In this document: positions 48,102 through 57,802 of the stretch, one piece after another
Numbering within the stretch: position 1 is the first letter of the stretch
How the letters are laid out: each line of letters begins with the position of its first letter
From: an uncultured Clostridia bacterium
Lineage (GTDB): Bacteria; Bacillota; Clostridia; TANB77; CAG-508
Direction: 5' to 3'
Assembly: GCA_934149275.1 (NCBI GenBank)
Contig: CAKPEG010000002.1
Coordinates: forward strand, 1 to 64,000
Length of the DNA stretch: 64,000 bases
Position numbers and translations under genes: made by a program
Notes under the pieces: generated by a model
Told to the model about the DNA's origin: nothing
Seen by the model: the letters and a program-made list of their open reading frames with translations, nothing else
Database searches by the model: none

Positions 48102-49274
48102 ATGAAAAAATATTCTTTAGATAAATTTAAGGAGAGAAGAAAAAATAAAAGAATGCTTAAGATTACCATTATTACATTGATTGCAATAGTTGTTTTGGTT
48201 TTTATAGCATTGTATATGGCGAATAAGAGTTTTAATTCATTTATAGATACATATATTTTAAGAAAACGAATTTCAGAAAAGGACGTAAATAGTTTAACAA
48301 TTGATACTGATAATTTGTCTTTGATTTATGCTTATGATAAGAGCTTAGTAGTATATGCTGATGGAAGTATTAATTTTTATAATACTGATGCAAAACAAAC
48401 TGGCAATATTGAATTGACTTTGTCTAAACCTATTGCTGATTCCGAGGGAAATTATTTGGCGTTAGCGGATTATGGTTTGCAGAAGGTGTGTTTAATAAAA
48501 TCAAATAGTTTGGTTTGGCAAAAAGATATTGAGGGTAAAATTTCGAAGGTTTCTGTTAATAAACAGGGGTATATTGCAGTTTCAGTAACTGGTACAACCT
48601 ATGAGTCAATTGTTATGTTGTTTAATGAGAAAGGGGATTTATTGTTTAGTAAATATCTTTCTAATTATGTGATAGATGTTGATATTTCTGAGGATAGTAA
48701 GTATTTAGCAATTGCTGAAGTAGATAATTCTACAATATTACCTGTAACAAAGATTGAAATTGTGTCTATTGAGTTGGCTTCTACAGCATCTGATAATGAT
48801 GCAACTGTTAATACATATGAAGCTGATAGTAATGAGCTATTAACTGGAATGAAATATCAAAGCAAAAATATTTTGTTATGTAGTTTTGAGAATTATGTGT
48901 TAAAAATGACTGCATCTTCATCTGAAAGAATGTATGATTTTTCTGATTTGACTGCTTATTTGGAAGTCAATTCTAGAAGAGGTTTTGTGAGAATCGATAA
49001 AGAAGAATCTAGTGTATTTAAATCTGATTATAGATTAAAGGTTACTAATGAAAATAATGTAGAAAAAGTTTATATAATTGAGGGAAGTATTAAGTCTTTG
49101 GTTTGTAAAGATGATAAAATTGCATTAAATTTAGGAAAAGAGGTTCAATTTGTTAATAATAATGGTTGGTTAGTTAAGAAGTTTGTTGGAAATCAGGAAG
49201 TAAAGAGTGTATTAGTTTCAAGTAATCTTGGAATAATTGTATTTAAGGATAGAATTTCAATAGTTAATTTATAA
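48102..49274 (+). CDS. DUF5711-family membrane-anchored beta-propeller protein
   Basis: A 390-aa protein with a basic N-terminus, one membrane segment (about 20-43) and an outer domain of repeated beta strands (LSLIYAYD, GSINFYN, YLALADYG, LLFSKYL, YLAIAEVD) that suggests a propeller. It resembles the DUF5711 family common in Clostridia. SD AAAGGGAG. It is followed by CvpA-like and LCP genes in the same direction; the spacing (84 and 59 bp) permits one envelope-related operon. Confidence 0.78.
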   Translation: MKKYSLDKFKERRKNKRMLKITIITLIAIVVLVFIALYMANKSFNSFIDTYILRKRISEKDVNSLTIDTDNLSLIYAYDKSLVVYADGSINFYNTDAKQTGNIELTLSKPIADSEGNYLALADYGLQKVCLIKSNSLVWQKDIEGKISKVSVNKQGYIAVSVTGTTYESIVMLFNEKGDLLFSKYLSNYVIDVDISEDSKYLAIAEVDNSTILPVTKIEIVSIELASTASDNDATVNTYEADSNELLTGMKYQSKNILLCSFENYVLKMTASSSERMYDFSDLTAYLEVNSRRGFVRIDKEESSVFKSDYRLKVTNENNVEKVYIIEGSIKSLVCKDDKIALNLGKEVQFVNNNGWLVKKFVGNQEVKSVLVSSNLGIIVFKDRISIVNL

Positions 49275-49358
49275 TTTAAATAGTGGAAAATGATTTATTT
49301 GGTATGTATTAATTGTTTTTTCCAAGATGTAATTCTTTAATAGAAAGGAATATTTAGT

Positions 49359-50012
49359 ATGGGAATATTGATTGATTTTTTAGTAATAGCTTTTATGTTA
49401 CTTTGTATTTTTATTGGATATAAGAGAGGATTAATAAAAGTTGCTGTTAAGATTGTTGCTATTGTCTTATCTATTATTTTTGCTTTGATTTTTTATAGAG
49501 CAATTGCATCATTGATAATTAATGCTACAACTATAGATGATAGAATATGTGATGCTATATATGAAAAAATTAAAGATGTGGATTTTACAAATGTTAATGA
49601 TGAGGAAAAAGAAAATAATGCTATTTTGAAAATATCAGAAAAATATATTAATGAGGCAATTAATAGTTCTAAAGATGATGTAGCTCATTATGTAGCTGAA
49701 CAATTAACCTTGACTATAGTTCAAATAGTATCATTTATTATTTTCTTAATTATTGTAAGATTAATGTGTTTGGGCTTGAATGTTGTTGCGGATATAATAG
49801 GAAATTTCCCTATTATAAAACAATTTAATATTTCAGGTGGTATTATTTATGGAATTATAGAAGGATTTTTTATAGTGAATTTAATATTTGCAGTTTTGTA
49901 TATTTTAAATCCAATTTGTTTAGATGGGAAGATAGAGAAGACTATTGAAAAATCTAAATTAGGTAATATGATTTATGAGAACAATGTAATTGTTGATGTT
50001 ATAATGAAATAA
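49359..50012 (+). CDS. CvpA-family membrane protein
   Basis: A 217-aa protein. The N-terminal G-I-L-I-D-F-L-V-I and G-Y-K-R-G-L-I-K-V are typical of CvpA (colicin V production/envelope) proteins. About four membrane segments lie near 5-22, 28-52, 115-137 and 156-180, with a charged loop between the second and third. SD AAAGGAA. Family members take part in envelope stress or cell-wall turnover in other bacteria; the exact role here is not known. Confidence 0.82.
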   Translation: MGILIDFLVIAFMLLCIFIGYKRGLIKVAVKIVAIVLSIIFALIFYRAIASLIINATTIDDRICDAIYEKIKDVDFTNVNDEEKENNAILKISEKYINEAINSSKDDVAHYVAEQLTLTIVQIVSFIIFLIIVRLMCLGLNVVADIIGNFPIIKQFNISGGIIYGIIEGFFIVNLIFAVLYILNPICLDGKIEKTIEKSKLGNMIYENNVIVDVIMK

Positions 50013-50071
50013 TTGAAAAAATTGTCTAAGTTTGATATAATACAAATTATATTAATTATAGGAGAATAAAA

Positions 50072-51559
50072 GTGAGTAGAAGAGAAAAAAGAGAACAAGA
50101 AGAAAGAGAAGCAAAAGAGAGAAAAAAAAGAGAAAAAGAAGAAAGAAGAGCTGAAAAGAAATCTGAAAATAAAAAAGATAAAAAAGCGAAAAAGATACCT
50201 AAGAATAAAAAAGAAAAAAAGAAAGGTAATATTTTTGTTAGAATTATAAAAACTATATTAAAAGTATTACTTATCTTAATTTTATTGATAGTTTTATTGT
50301 TAGGTTGTTTTGTAGGATGGCTTGGATTTAAATATGATTGGAACTTTAAGAATATGGTAAAGGGTGGTGCTAAAGAAATTGCTCTTATGGCTACAGGTCA
50401 AACAGAAGAAGATATTGCAAATTTGGCTCCAATTTATTGTTTGATATTAGGTGTTAGTACAGATGAAGGAAATATTCTTACAGATACAATTATTTTGTGT
50501 GCTTATTATCCTAAAACTCAAGAGGTTTCAATGTTATCTATTCCTAGAGATACTTTTGTTGGAAAGAGTGAGGTTACAGCAGGTGGTTATGATAAGATAA
50601 ATGCTTCATATCAACGTGGCGGTGGAGGAGATGCCGGTGCTACGAAGGTTTTAAATGAGGTTGAAAAGTTAACTGGACTTGATATAAATAATTATTTAGT
50701 TGTAAAAAATGAAGGTTTAATTAAGAGTGTTGATGCGATTGGTGGAGTTGAGTTTAATGTTCCAATTGATATGAATTATGATGATAATGGACAAGATTTG
50801 CATATTCATTTAACTAAAGGATTACAGAGAATTAATGGTGATAAAGCGGAACAACTTTTAAGATTTAGACATAATAATGATGGAACAAGTTATCCGCCAG
50901 AATATGGTGATAATGATATTGGAAGAATGAGAACTCAAAGAGAGTTTATTATGGAGACGGCAAAACAAATTTTACAAGCTAAAAATATTACTAAGATAAA
51001 TCAATTGATTGAGATTGTTTTTAGTAATGTTGAAACTAATATGGATATGAATTATGTTATGAAATATTCACCTGCTATTATTGATTTTGATGTTTCTGCA
51101 ATTGAAACAGCTTATGTACCTGGAAAATCGGCACAGTTCGGAAATAATGGGTTTGGAGGAAAGGTATGGTTCTATAGAGCAGATAAGACAGCTACTAAAA
51201 AATTAATTCAGGAAATGTTTACTTTTAAGCAACAAAAGTCAGATAGTGCAACTGGTGAAACAGCTTCATTAAATCCAGAATATATAAAATTACAACTATT
51301 GAATGCAACTGGAAATAATGATTCGTTTGAAAATGTTAAGAAAATATTGAAAAATAAGGGATATAAGATAGAGAATACTGGAATAACAACAATTAGTAAA
51401 ACAACAAAGGTAATTAATAGAAATGAGAAAAAAGAAGAAGTTATTGATGAGTTAATTAATACTTTGGGATATGGAAATATTTCAGAAGGAAAAAAAGCAT
51501 TAGATTATGATATAACAATTATTGTTGGTCAAGATATAAATCAGGTAGTATATGAATAA
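50072..51559 (+). CDS. LCP (LytR-CpsA-Psr) family protein
   Basis: A 495-aa protein starting with GTG after GGAGAA. The first 55 residues are an extreme Lys/Glu-rich cytoplasmic tail, then comes one membrane segment (about 57-82). The LCP domain shows L-S-I-P-R-D-T-F, K-I-N-A-S-Y, G-G-V-E-F-N-V-P and L-L-R-F-R-H-N-N..D-I-G-R-M-R-T-Q-R. A LytR_C-like domain follows at about 400-490. LCP enzymes attach teichoic acids or other glycopolymers to peptidoglycan. Ends in a strong terminator. Confidence 0.93.
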   Translation: MSRREKREQEEREAKERKKREKEERRAEKKSENKKDKKAKKIPKNKKEKKKGNIFVRIIKTILKVLLILILLIVLLLGCFVGWLGFKYDWNFKNMVKGGAKEIALMATGQTEEDIANLAPIYCLILGVSTDEGNILTDTIILCAYYPKTQEVSMLSIPRDTFVGKSEVTAGGYDKINASYQRGGGGDAGATKVLNEVEKLTGLDINNYLVVKNEGLIKSVDAIGGVEFNVPIDMNYDDNGQDLHIHLTKGLQRINGDKAEQLLRFRHNNDGTSYPPEYGDNDIGRMRTQREFIMETAKQILQAKNITKINQLIEIVFSNVETNMDMNYVMKYSPAIIDFDVSAIETAYVPGKSAQFGNNGFGGKVWFYRADKTATKKLIQEMFTFKQQKSDSATGETASLNPEYIKLQLLNATGNNDSFENVKKILKNKGYKIENTGITTISKTTKVINRNEKKEEVIDELINTLGYGNISEGKKALDYDITIIVGQDINQVVYE

Positions 51560-51605
51560 AAAGGATAAATGTAAACATATAAAAAGTGTTTACATTTATC
51601 TTTTT
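51558..51605 (+). terminator. Rho-independent terminator
   Basis: A 19-bp arm (51558-51576) pairs exactly with 51587-51605, then TTTTTGC. It overlaps the LCP stop codon. Confidence 0.9.
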
Positions 51606-51654
51606 GCTTAATTATAGAATTTATAGAAATAGAAAAGTAAAGGAAAAGAGGCGA

Positions 51655-52737
51655 ATGGAAAATATGGGTAATCAAGAAGGCGAAGATATTATTCAAGGAA
51701 ATATGCTAAGATTAACTAAGGAAATGTTGAATTTGAAAAATAAAAAATTAAATCTTGATAATAATACTTATGATAATGAGAGCAGGTATGCTACAAAAGA
51801 ATGTTTAGTACCAGTAAATGCAATTTTTAATGATAAAATTGGTGAAAAAAATGTTCTTGTAATTGGCCTTAATCCAGCAGGAGACGAAAAAGATGCGAAA
51901 ATGGAAAAAGATTGCTCTAAAAGATATTTAAAATATGTAAAATATAAGACTCCTAAAGGAAAAGAAAAAGAAATAAAAAAAGAAGATGGAAATAAAGAAG
52001 AAAAAGATAATGAAAATAATAAAGAGAATGATATTGTGAATAATGGCTATTTTAAACCAATATACGAATTAGTAAATGGTGTATATAAAGAGAATGAAAC
52101 AGATGAGGATAAAGCTGATTATTCAAGAACAGATGAGGATATCAATGAGATAATAAATCAAATTACGCGTATAGAAAAAAATGAATCAGAGTATTTAGAA
52201 GAATTTAAGGGTATAGAAGAAAAAAAATTAGGTTATTCAGAAAAAATAAAAGAATTAAAAAAATTATTAGATAAATTAGATTATAAATATCCCAAATGTA
52301 AAAATGAATATACAATTCTTATTGGGGATTTGTTTTATTATCATGAAACTAATTCGAAAGAATTTATCAAAAAAATAAATAAAGAAAATGAAAAAAAGTT
52401 TAATAAAAATATAATGAAGATGCTTGATTTTCATATAAAAAAAGTGTTAGAGGCAAATAAAAATCAAAATAAAAATCCTATTGAATTTATTTTGATAAAT
52501 AATGCTTGGGCATCAAAATATATAATAGAGGCATTAAGTAAGAAGAAAAATATAATAGAGACAACAGGGAAGAAAGATATTACTACATATTATGAGTATG
52601 ATTATGAATACGAGAATGGGAAAAAATATAAAATGCGTATATTTTTTTCTGGAATGTTATCTAATGGTGGAGAAAGTAAGTATGGTCAAGCAAGGTTACT
52701 TAATGAAATAAGAGAAAAAATAAAGAAAAATTCTTGA
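51655..52737 (+). CDS. UDG-like-fold hypothetical protein
   Basis: A 360-aa lysine-rich protein. N-V-L-V-I-G-L-N-P-A-G-D-E (near residue 68) resembles the first active-site motif of the uracil-DNA glycosylase superfamily (G-x-N-P). A late F-I-L-I-N-N-A-W-A-S, and F-F-S-G-M-L-S-N-G-G-E-S, fit the strand and loop order of that fold. A long charged insertion (about 100-200) separates these. I start at the ATG at 51655 because a longer frame would begin inside the LCP terminator. Glycosylase activity is not shown; this is a fold suggestion. Confidence 0.55.
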   Translation: MENMGNQEGEDIIQGNMLRLTKEMLNLKNKKLNLDNNTYDNESRYATKECLVPVNAIFNDKIGEKNVLVIGLNPAGDEKDAKMEKDCSKRYLKYVKYKTPKGKEKEIKKEDGNKEEKDNENNKENDIVNNGYFKPIYELVNGVYKENETDEDKADYSRTDEDINEIINQITRIEKNESEYLEEFKGIEEKKLGYSEKIKELKKLLDKLDYKYPKCKNEYTILIGDLFYYHETNSKEFIKKINKENEKKFNKNIMKMLDFHIKKVLEANKNQNKNPIEFILINNAWASKYIIEALSKKKNIIETTGKKDITTYYEYDYEYENGKKYKMRIFFSGMLSNGGESKYGQARLLNEIREKIKKNS

Positions 52738-52860
52738 ATGAAAATATAAAAATAAATAATAATTTAATGAAAATATAAAGAAAATGTTTTATTTTCATAT
52801 AATAAGAGTGCTAGTTGAAATGGAAAAAATGAATAATTATTGTGTGATTTGATGTATAAA

Positions 52861-52900
52861 AAAACTTAATTTGTATTATTAAAAGTACAAATTAAGTTTT
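52861..52900. terminator. Bidirectional terminator
   Basis: AAAACTTAATTTGTA (52861-52875) pairs with TACAAATTAAGTTTT (52886-52900), between convergent genes. Confidence 0.88.
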
Positions 52901-52908
52901 TTATTAAT

Positions 52909-54225
52909 TTATTGAATAATATATTTATTTCTGTTTTTTATGCTTCTTTTTTTTAAGTTGTAGTTTCGGATAATTAGTAGAACTATTATTAGTACTGCTA
53001 TAAATATTAATATGTAAATTCCAATTTTACTTGCTTTAAATTCTTCGACATCATTTCCTGCAATAAGATCTGTTGTATAGCTAAGGCCTTCAACTTTGTA
53101 TGAAATTGTTCCTACAATATCTCCCTTTGATATTGGTGCTGATAGACCTTCTTTTAATGTGATTTCTGGATCTATTTGAGTATTTTTATTGTCTATACTA
53201 ACTAATGCATTTACATTGCTAGAAATTAGTAAGTCTAATGAGTTTTCATCTTTTTTTCCGTTTTCAATTTTTATTGTTTTTATTAAGTTGTTTTCTGCTT
53301 TTAGTTTTCTAAAAGAAAAGTTGTCGAATGCATAGTTGAATAGTGATATTGTGTCTACATATCTATGGCTTACTGATCCTGTGCTTTCATATGTTATTGA
53401 AGCACCTAATACAACTGATATGTATTCGATTCCGTTTTTTTCTGCAGAAGCAACTAAGCAGTTTTTAGCTGAACTTGTGTAACCTGTTTTTATTCCGGTT
53501 GCGTATTTATAGTAGTAATTGTCTGGTCTGTTTCTTGCATCATAAATTATTAAATTGTTTGTGTTTGCATATGTTCTACTTTCTGATGGATAAGATGTTG
53601 TGGCTGGTAATGTGAATGATGTTGTTTTTACTATATCTCTGAAAGTTTGATTTTTCATTGCATATTGAGCTATAAGTGCTAAGTCATATGCTGTAGAGTA
53701 GTGGTCTTCATTATGAATTCCATTTGGGTTTATAAAATGTGTATTTTTACAACCTATTTCTTTTGCTTTTTCGTTCATTAATTTTGCAAATGCTTCTTGA
53801 GAGCCTGAAACGTGTTCTGCTAAAATAACAGCACTTTCATTTGCTGATTGTAGCATTAATGCGTATAGTAAGTCTTTTACTGAAAGTGTTTCGCCAATTT
53901 GAATGTTTGCAGTTGAGTATCCGCTTGGAATAGAATTTATTGCAAATTCACTGGCGGTTGCTGTTTCATTTAGATTGCAATGTTCAATTGCAAGAATAGC
54001 TGTCATGATTTTTGTTGTACTTGCTGGATATTTTTTTTCATATCCATTGTTTTCATATATTACTTTTCCCGTAGATGATTCCATTAGCAATATTGCTTCA
54101 GAAGATAAACTTTTTTCTAGTTCATTTGTTTTTTCTTCTAATGTTGCTGCTAGAGCAGGGGATAGAGTACTACATAAAATTATTGCAAAAATAATGAAGG
54201 AAAAAAATTTCTTTAATTTATTCAT
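52909..54225 (-). CDS. D-alanyl-D-alanine carboxypeptidase (DacF/PBP5 type)
   Basis: A 438-aa low-molecular-weight PBP that trims the terminal D-Ala of peptidoglycan stem peptides. It has a signal peptide (about 1-26), then the active-site motifs S-T-T-K (in YPASTTKIM), S-A-N-E-S and K-T-G-Y-T. A PBP5_C-like beta domain covers about 300-390, and a C-terminal membrane segment (about 398-420) with a basic tail follows. Start at the ATG at 54225 with GAGGAGAA; the frame from 54243 includes that site. Confidence 0.93.
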   Translation of the reverse strand: MNKLKKFFSFIIFAIILCSTLSPALAATLEEKTNELEKSLSSEAILLMESSTGKVIYENNGYEKKYPASTTKIMTAILAIEHCNLNETATASEFAINSIPSGYSTANIQIGETLSVKDLLYALMLQSANESAVILAEHVSGSQEAFAKLMNEKAKEIGCKNTHFINPNGIHNEDHYSTAYDLALIAQYAMKNQTFRDIVKTTSFTLPATTSYPSESRTYANTNNLIIYDARNRPDNYYYKYATGIKTGYTSSAKNCLVASAEKNGIEYISVVLGASITYESTGSVSHRYVDTISLFNYAFDNFSFRKLKAENNLIKTIKIENGKKDENSLDLLISSNVNALVSIDNKNTQIDPEITLKEGLSAPISKGDIVGTISYKVEGLSYTTDLIAGNDVEEFKASKIGIYILIFIAVLIIVLLIIRNYNLKKRSIKNRNKYIIQ

Positions 54226-54430
54226 AAAATTTATTCTCCTCATTGTTTAAATACTAGATATTAATATATCGTATTTTCCGACAAAAAACAATATATAAAA
54301 GTTAAAATTTTGTTATAAAATGTTGGAATTTCTGTATGAATTTTCAAGAGAATAAAAAGTACTTAAAATTTTTTGAGAATAGTTGAGTAGAAGATTAATA
54401 TGAATATATTAGCTTGAATAAATAGAGAAA

Positions 54431-54469
54431 ATAGAAAGGAATGATTTATTAAAACCATTCCTTTTCTAT
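54431..54469 (-). terminator. Terminator of the por operon
   Basis: ATAGAAAGGAATG and CATTCCTTTTCTAT pair with one bulge. It lies downstream of porB on the minus strand, behind the R2 element. Confidence 0.7.
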
Positions 54470-54481
54470 GATTAATTATAA

Positions 54482-54609
54482 AAGAAAATATTATATTGAT
54501 TTTGTCGTTCCTTGCTAAAATATTTTCCCACCTACTAAATTTCGTTTAGAAGGTCAGGAAAAAACTTTCAAACTGCGCGTCACTCAAAAATCCAATATAA
54601 TATTTTCTT
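54482..54609. repeat. R2-like structured element, copy d (diverged)
   Basis: The outer arms AAGAAAATATTATATTG (54482-54498) and the exact complement (54593-54609) enclose TTTTGTCGTTCCTTGCT..CTGCGCGTCACTCAAAAAT. The core is related to but diverged from copies a-c, and the arms differ entirely in sequence while staying complementary. No gene lies in 54244-54615. Confidence 0.6.
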
Positions 54610-54615
54610 AACAAT

Positions 54616-55569
54616 TTAATCTTTATTTGTTAAATCTTCTAAATCAAGAAGTTCTTGCCAACGTCTGTCAACTTCTGCTTGGAATTCTTGAATCATCCAT
54701 TCGTTTCCTGGTTTGAACATATGTTTAAATCTTTTTTGTGGTCTTAAGAATTCTTCAATTGGTAATTTTTTAGCAGGTTTGTAAGTAATATGATATTTTC
54801 CGTCTACTACTTCATATAATGGCCAGTAGCAAGTATCTGCAGCTAATTTGTTGATTTGCATTAAATCTTCTGTGTTGTAACCCCAACCACGTGGACATGG
54901 TGCCATAACATTTAAGAATGCAGGTCCTTTTGTATATATTGCTTTTTCTGATTTTTCATATAAATCTTTGAAGTTTGTCATTGCTAATGTTTGTGCTACA
55001 TAAGGAAGATGATGACCAACCATTATTTTTGTTAGGTCTTTTCTATTTTGCATTTTTCCAGGTATTACACTTCCAGCAGGTGATGTTGTTGTATCTGCAA
55101 ATTTAGGAGTGGCTGATGAACGTTGAATTCCTGTGTTCATGTAAGCTCCATTGTCATAACATACATAAACCATATCGTGACCTCTTTCCATTGCTCCTGA
55201 TAAACTTTGTAATCCTATGTCATAAGTTCCACCGTCTCCACCGAATGCAATGAATTTTGTTTCTTTTCCTTCTGGTAGTTTTCCTTGCTTTTTCATTGAT
55301 TGATATGCAGCTTCAGCTCCTGAGATAGTTGCTCCTGCACATTCAAATGCTGTGTGTATAAATGAATCTGTCCATGCTGTATATGGATAGATGAAAGTAG
55401 ATACTTCCATACATCCTGTTGCATTTGCAATTACTGCGTGATCTTCTGGTTTTAATGCTCTTAATACCATTCTTGCTACACCAGGTGCTCCACATCCTGC
55501 ACACATTCTGTGACCTGATGTTAGTCTAGAAGGTTTTGTTGCCATTATTTCTTTTAAATTGTATGCCAT
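54616..55569 (-). CDS. porB: Pyruvate/2-oxoacid:ferredoxin oxidoreductase, beta subunit
   Basis: A 317-aa thiamine-diphosphate-binding subunit. G-H-R-M-C-A-G-C-G-A holds Cys of the iron-sulfur cluster. G-D-G-G-T-Y-D-I-G with V-C-Y-D-N-G-A-Y-M-N-T-G-I-Q is the TPP/Mg site. Further Cys residues (A-P-C-P-R-G-W-G) complete the cluster. Last gene of the operon porC-porD-porA-porB; the ATG overlaps the porA stop by one base. The complex converts pyruvate and CoA to acetyl-CoA, CO2 and reduced ferredoxin in the cytoplasm. A related 2-oxoacid substrate cannot be ruled out. Confidence 0.93.
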   Translation of the reverse strand: MAYNLKEIMATKPSRLTSGHRMCAGCGAPGVARMVLRALKPEDHAVIANATGCMEVSTFIYPYTAWTDSFIHTAFECAGATISGAEAAYQSMKKQGKLPEGKETKFIAFGGDGGTYDIGLQSLSGAMERGHDMVYVCYDNGAYMNTGIQRSSATPKFADTTTSPAGSVIPGKMQNRKDLTKIMVGHHLPYVAQTLAMTNFKDLYEKSEKAIYTKGPAFLNVMAPCPRGWGYNTEDLMQINKLAADTCYWPLYEVVDGKYHITYKPAKKLPIEEFLRPQKRFKHMFKPGNEWMIQEFQAEVDRRWQELLDLEDLTNKD

Positions 55570-56750
55570 TATTTATCCCCCCTTAAACCTAAATATCTAT
55601 ATGGATTTTCTACTTTGTTTTCTAATTTACTTAAATCGTTAAATACTGATTTTATTTCTTTTACTGTTGTATCTCTACCACCAATTCCATAAATGTAGTT
55701 AATAGCTGGTATAGATAATTTTTCATTATACATTCCGGCTACAACGTCTTCATAAAGAGCTCCGCCTTGACCGTTTAATGAATCTGCCTTATCAAGAATT
55801 GCTACTGCTTTTACTTTTGATAATGCTTTTGCAATTTCTTCTCCAGGGAATGGACGGAAAACTCTAACTTTAAGTAATCCTGCTTTTATTCCTTGTTCTC
55901 TTAATTCATCTATTGCTGCTTTAGCTGTTCCGGCAGTTGAATTCATGCATACTATTGCAAAATCTGCATCGTCTAATTTATATTCTTCGAAAAGTCCATA
56001 TTTTCTTCCTGTCATTTTTTCAAATTCTTCTGCTACTTCTAATATTACTTTTTTTGCATTTTTCATTGCGATTGCTTGTTGTGCTTTGTGCTCGAAAAGG
56101 TATGCTTGTAAGTCTAGAGGTCCAATGGCCATTGGATTTTTGTCATCTAATAAGTAGTGTTCAGGTTTATATTGACCTACGAAATTTTTAACTTTATCAT
56201 CTTCAATTAATTCTATATTTTCAATAGAATGTGATGTTATGAAGCCATCTTGGCATACCATTAATGGAAGTAGAACATCTTTGTGTTCAGCGATTCTGTT
56301 TGCCATTATTGTATTGTCATATGCTTCTTGATTGTTTTCTGAAAATAGTTGTATCCATCCGCTATCTCTAACACCCATTGCATCTGAGTGATCATTATGG
56401 ATGTTTAGTGGTCCTGATACAGCTCTGTTTACAAGTGACATTACTATAGGTAAACGTAGGCTTGATGCTATATAAATCATTTCCCACATAAGAGATAGTC
56501 CGTTAGCAGATGTTGCTGTCATTGTTCTTGCTCCAGCTGCTTCTGATCCTATACATGCGCTCATTGCACTGTGTTCACTTTCAACTGCAACAAAGTTTGT
56601 ATCAACTTGACCGTTGCTTACAAATGTTGAAAAGTATTGTGGTATTTCAGTTGATGGTGTGATAGGAAAGGCTGCTACTACGTCGGGGTTTATTTGTTTC
56701 ATTGCTGTTGCTACAGCTTCGTTTCCACTTAATCTTTCACGTATTCCCAT
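55569..56750 (-). CDS. porA: Pyruvate/2-oxoacid:ferredoxin oxidoreductase, alpha subunit
   Basis: A 393-aa subunit. It has the N-terminal pyrimidine-binding domain (GNEAVATAM, AAFPITPSTEI, V-E-S-E-H-S-A) and the domain II region (CMNSTAGTAKAAI, G-L-L-K-V-R-V-F-R-P-F-P). Length and order match the alpha subunit of four-subunit POR. SD AAGGAGG lies inside the end of porD, and TAATG joins the two genes, so translation is coupled. Confidence 0.93.
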   Translation of the reverse strand: MGIRERLSGNEAVATAMKQINPDVVAAFPITPSTEIPQYFSTFVSNGQVDTNFVAVESEHSAMSACIGSEAAGARTMTATSANGLSLMWEMIYIASSLRLPIVMSLVNRAVSGPLNIHNDHSDAMGVRDSGWIQLFSENNQEAYDNTIMANRIAEHKDVLLPLMVCQDGFITSHSIENIELIEDDKVKNFVGQYKPEHYLLDDKNPMAIGPLDLQAYLFEHKAQQAIAMKNAKKVILEVAEEFEKMTGRKYGLFEEYKLDDADFAIVCMNSTAGTAKAAIDELREQGIKAGLLKVRVFRPFPGEEIAKALSKVKAVAILDKADSLNGQGGALYEDVVAGMYNEKLSIPAINYIYGIGGRDTTVKEIKSVFNDLSKLENKVENPYRYLGLRGDK

Positions 56751-57043
56751 TATTTAACCTCCTTTTCTATTGCATTGAATGGGCATGCTTTTAAACATAC
56801 CATGCATCCTTTACATGCGTCATAATTAAAGTTTGTTCTTTTTTGATCTTTTGTTACTGGTATTGCATCGTCTGGACATACAGGGAAGCATAGTCCACAT
56901 TGTTTGCATTTTTCTTCTATCCATATTGGTTTTTGACTTCTCCAATCACCGGTTTTGAATTCTTTTGCATTGCCGGCTGTGTAGATGTTGCCACCGATTG
57001 TTAAGTCTTGATATGGTGTGGTTGGGTTTATTTCATTACTCAT
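56750..57043 (-). CDS. porD: Pyruvate/2-oxoacid:ferredoxin oxidoreductase, delta subunit (2[4Fe-4S] ferredoxin)
   Basis: A 97-aa ferredoxin-type subunit with two clusters: C-K-Q-C-G-L-C-F-P-V-C-P and C-K-G-C-M-V-C-L-K-A-C-P. It passes electrons from the TPP subunit to external ferredoxin. SD AAGGAGG. A 151-bp gap containing a large hairpin separates it from porC, while it joins porA directly. Confidence 0.94.
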   Translation of the reverse strand: MSNEINPTTPYQDLTIGGNIYTAGNAKEFKTGDWRSQKPIWIEEKCKQCGLCFPVCPDDAIPVTKDQKRTNFNYDACKGCMVCLKACPFNAIEKEVK

Positions 57044-57096
57044 TTGTTTGTAACCTCCTTATATTGGGCTTGAAGATATTGACTGGTAGCTGTGTT

Positions 57097-57155
57097 AAAA
57101 ATTATTTTGAATACCAAAATGTACATAGGTACGTGAAGATTTCAAAATAATTTTT
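57097..57155 (-). other. Large hairpin between porC and porD
   Basis: AAAAATTATTTTGAA (57097-57111) pairs exactly with 57141-57155, with a 29-nt loop that holds GTACATAGGTAC. It may be an attenuator or an mRNA-processing site that sets subunit ratios. Confidence 0.6.
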
Positions 57156-57194
57156 TTCTTGCTCTAAGTCATTTTTTTCAAACCAAGATATTTT

Positions 57195-57776
57195 TTATTG
57201 TACTTTTTCAACTTCACGAAGTGCCATTTCAAGAGCCTTCATGTTTCCTTCTATTACTTCTGGCTTTTTAGCAAACTTATGCTTGAATGATCCAACCATG
57301 TCTGCTAAAAATTCTTCGTCTGTCATTATTTTACTTACTTTTACGATTGCTGCAAGCATTGGTGTATTTGGAAAATATTTTCCTAGTGTTTCCATTGATA
57401 TTTTTCTTGCATCAATTTTATAAATTGAACCTTTGTAGTGTGATAGTGCTTGCTTAATTGTATCGTTGCTTTTGGTTGTGTTTATTACAATAGCACCTGT
57501 CTCTTTAAGCCCACTTGCAACGTCTACTGATTCTAATAATGTATCATCAACAACTACTACATAGTCAGGTTCATAAATGTTACTATGTATTGTTATTGGT
57601 GAATTACTTATTCTGTTGTAAGCTGTTATTGGTGCACCCATTCTTTCTGGACCATATTCAGGGAAACCTTGAATATATTTTCCAGTGTTGAATGCTGCGT
57701 CAGCAAGTAGAAGAGAGGCTGTTTTGGCACCTTGACCACCTCTACCGTGCCATCTTATTTCAATTAAGTTATTCAT
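57195..57776 (-). CDS. porC: Pyruvate/2-oxoacid:ferredoxin oxidoreductase, gamma subunit
   Basis: A 193-aa subunit. E-I-R-W-H-G-R-G-G-Q-G-A-K-T-A is the typical gamma-subunit start, with Q-G-F-P-E-Y-G-P-E-R-M-G-A-P following. It is the first por gene of the operon. The membrane-anchored 222-aa gene ends 26 bp upstream, so they may be transcribed together. SD AAAGGAGGA. Confidence 0.93.
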   Translation of the reverse strand: MNNLIEIRWHGRGGQGAKTASLLLADAAFNTGKYIQGFPEYGPERMGAPITAYNRISNSPITIHSNIYEPDYVVVVDDTLLESVDVASGLKETGAIVINTTKSNDTIKQALSHYKGSIYKIDARKISMETLGKYFPNTPMLAAIVKVSKIMTDEEFLADMVGSFKHKFAKKPEVIEGNMKALEMALREVEKVQ

Positions 57777-57802
57777 GTTTGTTCCTCCTTTTATTTATTT
57801 GT

